Assembly: GCA_051294375.1 (NCBI GenBank)
Contig: CM119267.1
Span: 19,380,709-19,444,708 of the forward strand
Origin: Paraspadella gotoi
Lineage: Eukaryota > Chaetognatha
Length of the DNA: 64,000 nucleotides
Direction: 5' to 3'
The notes beneath the pieces were generated by a model. The model was not told the origin of the DNA, searched no databases, and saw only the letters and a list, made by a program, of their open reading frames with translations. A program made the position numbers and the translations under genes. This document shows, piece after piece, positions 62,036 to 64,000 of this stretch (its first letter is position 1; each line of letters starts with the position of its first letter).

Positions 62036-63720
62036 TAACTCATTCGTTACGGTTCAGAGGTCCCTCGTTTTTTTTCTCTCCAGCCTTCATCCTTCCCACT
62101 TGAGAGATAACCGTCGCTGGGTTTACCTTTAAACTCGCCTCATAATTATCTATTCACCTCTGGCTTCTTTCTCCTTTATTTGGATCCCTCGTCCTTACCT
62201 TAGTTCGCCAAGGTTTTTTTTTTTCCTTTTCTCTTCTTCTTTTTAATATTTTCTTTCTTTACCTTTATCAAATTCATCACACATTCTTTGTCCTCGTCTC
62301 TCCGGGCGAGCGAGATTCACCCCATGAATGTGAACTTGTGAAATCGAGTCAGAATATGATGGAATGACGTGTGAAGAGTTGGGATATTCCCAGCTTTTTT
62401 TTAACTTGGTGACTCAGATATCACAGAAAACGACGTTCTATTCAATGAAGTTTGTTAGTTGTATATTCACACCGTCTCACTTTCAACTTCAAATAGCCAA
62501 TATCGATCGCATATCCGTTAGTTCCATCCACACGTTTCGCTGCATTGGCTAAAGTATGACGGTACTAGTTAAATAGTAATTATTGTAACCGCGCGTTGCT
62601 ATCGAGGTTCCACAGCCCTTAACGCCAACTGGTGACAGGCCCTAACCATGAGTAGAGTAGATCACAGTGTTCCTCACAATTCTTATTTCTACATTTTCGA
62701 CGATCCATCTTGCAGATCGAACCTGCCAAGGCCAAGGCAATCGTCTCCCCTAGAGTCCCACGAGTCATCCATGCAAAGAAGTCGTTTGTTCAACGTTGTC
62801 GCTTCCAAAGTCGACATCTGTTCAAAAATCTTTCACGCTTTTGTCTTCGCTTTTTTCCCAAACCAGAACCCGGGGGAATTTCCCGGCTGAATCGAGAGAC
62901 TGGTGACGACGACGACGACGACGACGACGACAGTGAGAATGACAAGCACTTTGACGAACAGAGATTAAATTTTAAAATCGCGGTAACGCATCTCTGTAGA
63001 TAAATGGACTGTCTTATTCATATGAAGATAAAATGCAGAAGACAAAAGTATGCTCAAGACTCAGAATCACTCGCCTAATTTCAGAGCAAATTCGTTTTCT
63101 CGTTTTCTTAAAATTTCGAGGAATGGACCGATAGATGGATCTGAATGATCAAATTGTATGTCCTTTTTTGGCTTCTCAGTTCCCAGTTTTTTTTTCTGAT
63201 TGACGAAAGAGAGAGAGAGAGAGAGAGAGAGAGTGTGTGTCAGTGGCCAAAAATCAACCGGTTTCTATTTGGGCCGTAAATGATATCATTCAGTAATCCA
63301 AGAGTCGGATAGAAGAGAGGGAACATGATTACTTATCTGTCTTCCACCTTTAAGGAATGACCATAAATTCTCAAGTTATAAAACTTTAGGGACTTGTATA
63401 ATGTATAGTGTATATTGTTCACTTCCTGCCTTTATAGTTTATACTCGTTGTTTTGACAATAAATCTCCTTCGATTTCTCCGAAATAAACCAGGCTTATTT
63501 TTATACAAGGATAGTGACCACAAAAAAAAAGCTTTCTCGAACCTTTTTTTCCCATTCATTATTCTCGCAGCATTGTTTTCAGATTTTAAATTTTAATTGT
63601 GTTTTCAAATTTCATATTTAATACTTTTATACTTACATTTTATTATTATAACAATTTTTCGCATTTTGTACCTTATTACCTACATCGTTATAGTTTATAT
63701 TTACATTATTTTAATTTGCA
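61118..63720. other. Presumed 5' UTR intron or intergenic DNA before the reductase gene
   Basis: AT-rich DNA with C runs at 61200-61230, GA tracts at 61820-62034, (GAC)n at 62904-62931 and GA/GT at 63208-63240. A 97-codon frame at 62710-63003 ends in an Asp run made by the GAC repeat and has no recognisable domain. Confidence 0.45.
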
Positions 63721-63763
63721 GTTCAACCGTTTTACCATTCAACCCTTTTTAACCAAAAAAAGA

Positions 63764-64000
63764 ATGCCTTTTACTGGCAAACGCTACCTCGTTACTGGAG
63801 CGGCGTCCGGGATCGGCGCTGGTGTCTGCGATCGACTCGTAAAATCCGGCGCCGAGGTGATCGCGCTCGACGTCAGCGCCGACGGTCTCGCCAATTTGGC
63901 GGAGTCGCGCCCGGGCCTCGTCACCATCCATCAAGACGTCGCCGATTGGTCGGCCACCAAGGACGCCTTGAAGGATCTTCCGGCTCTCAATGGGCTCGTC
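63764..64000 (+). CDS. DCXR-like: Short-chain dehydrogenase/reductase, L-xylulose (dicarbonyl)/carbonyl reductase type, 5' part
   Basis: 79 codons from ATG 63764, open to the window end. The Rossmann start is clear: strand KRYLVTG followed by TGAASGIG (TGxxxGxG, residues 11-18), strand EVIALDVS ending in Asp36, then LVTIHQDVADWSATKDALKD, parallel to the D-x-x-D-W-x-A-T-x-x-A-L segment typical of L-xylulose reductase/carbonyl reductase 2. The NNAG motif and catalytic Ser-Tyr-Lys lie beyond the window. An acceptor (AATTTGCAG at 63713-63721) 42 bases upstream suggests that a 5' UTR intron precedes this exon. Asp36 at the end of the second strand usually favours NAD(H), whereas DCXR proper has Ser-Arg and uses NADPH, so the exact substrate is open. 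Confidence 0.88.
   Translation, partial: MPFTGKRYLVTGAASGIGAGVCDRLVKSGAEVIALDVSADGLANLAESRPGLVTIHQDVADWSATKDALKDLPALNGLV

Noticed and set aside
62710-63003. 97-codon frame ending in an Asp run
   Set aside because: An acceptor-like AG precedes it, but there is no recognisable domain and the acidic part is a (GAC)n microsatellite. Not enough to call an exon.

Overview
The window looks like invertebrate animal nuclear DNA, probably from a protostome. Coding sequence is split into short exons with clean GT-AG junctions. CpG is not depleted, with many CGACGACG-type runs. The introns are crowded with (CT)n/(GA)n, (CTTT)n, (AAT)n and (CGT)n microsatellites, and most N gaps sit in or next to such tracts. 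I do not name a species. An arthropod or crustacean is plausible but not shown by the sequence.

Positions 32490 down to 2785 (minus strand) hold the 5' two thirds of an AMPA-type ionotropic glutamate receptor gene. I reconstructed 15 coding exons from splice signals, matching phases and family similarity. They run from the signal-peptide exon through the whole amino-terminal domain into segment S1 of the glutamate-binding domain (about 520 residues). The rest of the binding domain, the channel and the C-terminus lie before position 1. The most notable feature is a pair of alternative second exons, 31668-31823 and 29685-29846. They have the same phase and nearly the same length, encode alignable versions of the same amino-terminal-domain segment, and each splices in frame between exon 1 and exon 3. 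This looks like mutually exclusive splicing that would give the receptor two different outer-lobe surfaces.

Positions 33739 to about 43200 differ from the rest. The sequence is rich in apparent single-base indels, has no coding structure and follows a 25-N gap. It contains an inverted, indel-ridden copy (about 37805-39300) of sequence at 45275-46785. I read the block mainly as unpolished long-read gap fill, possibly over a real inverted duplication. Positions about 1200-2382 show the same pattern before another 25-N gap.

Positions 45950-47506 (minus strand) hold two intact paralogues of a small two-exon membrane protein that resembles the CD225/dispanin (IFITM-like) family. A third, broken copy lies in the noisy inverted block. 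From 47.5 to 60.7 kb I find no convincing gene, only microsatellites, CpG-rich patches, a strong small hairpin and short tandem duplications. A compact promoter-like cluster (E-box, CCAAT boxes, two CRE motifs) lies at 60964-61117. The first 79 codons of a short-chain dehydrogenase/reductase of the L-xylulose/carbonyl reductase type begin at 63764 and run off the window.

The introns also carry a Tc1/mariner-like MITE with long inverted repeats (6271-6572, relatives at 45.4 and 47.8 kb) and a second dispersed repeat with four copies.
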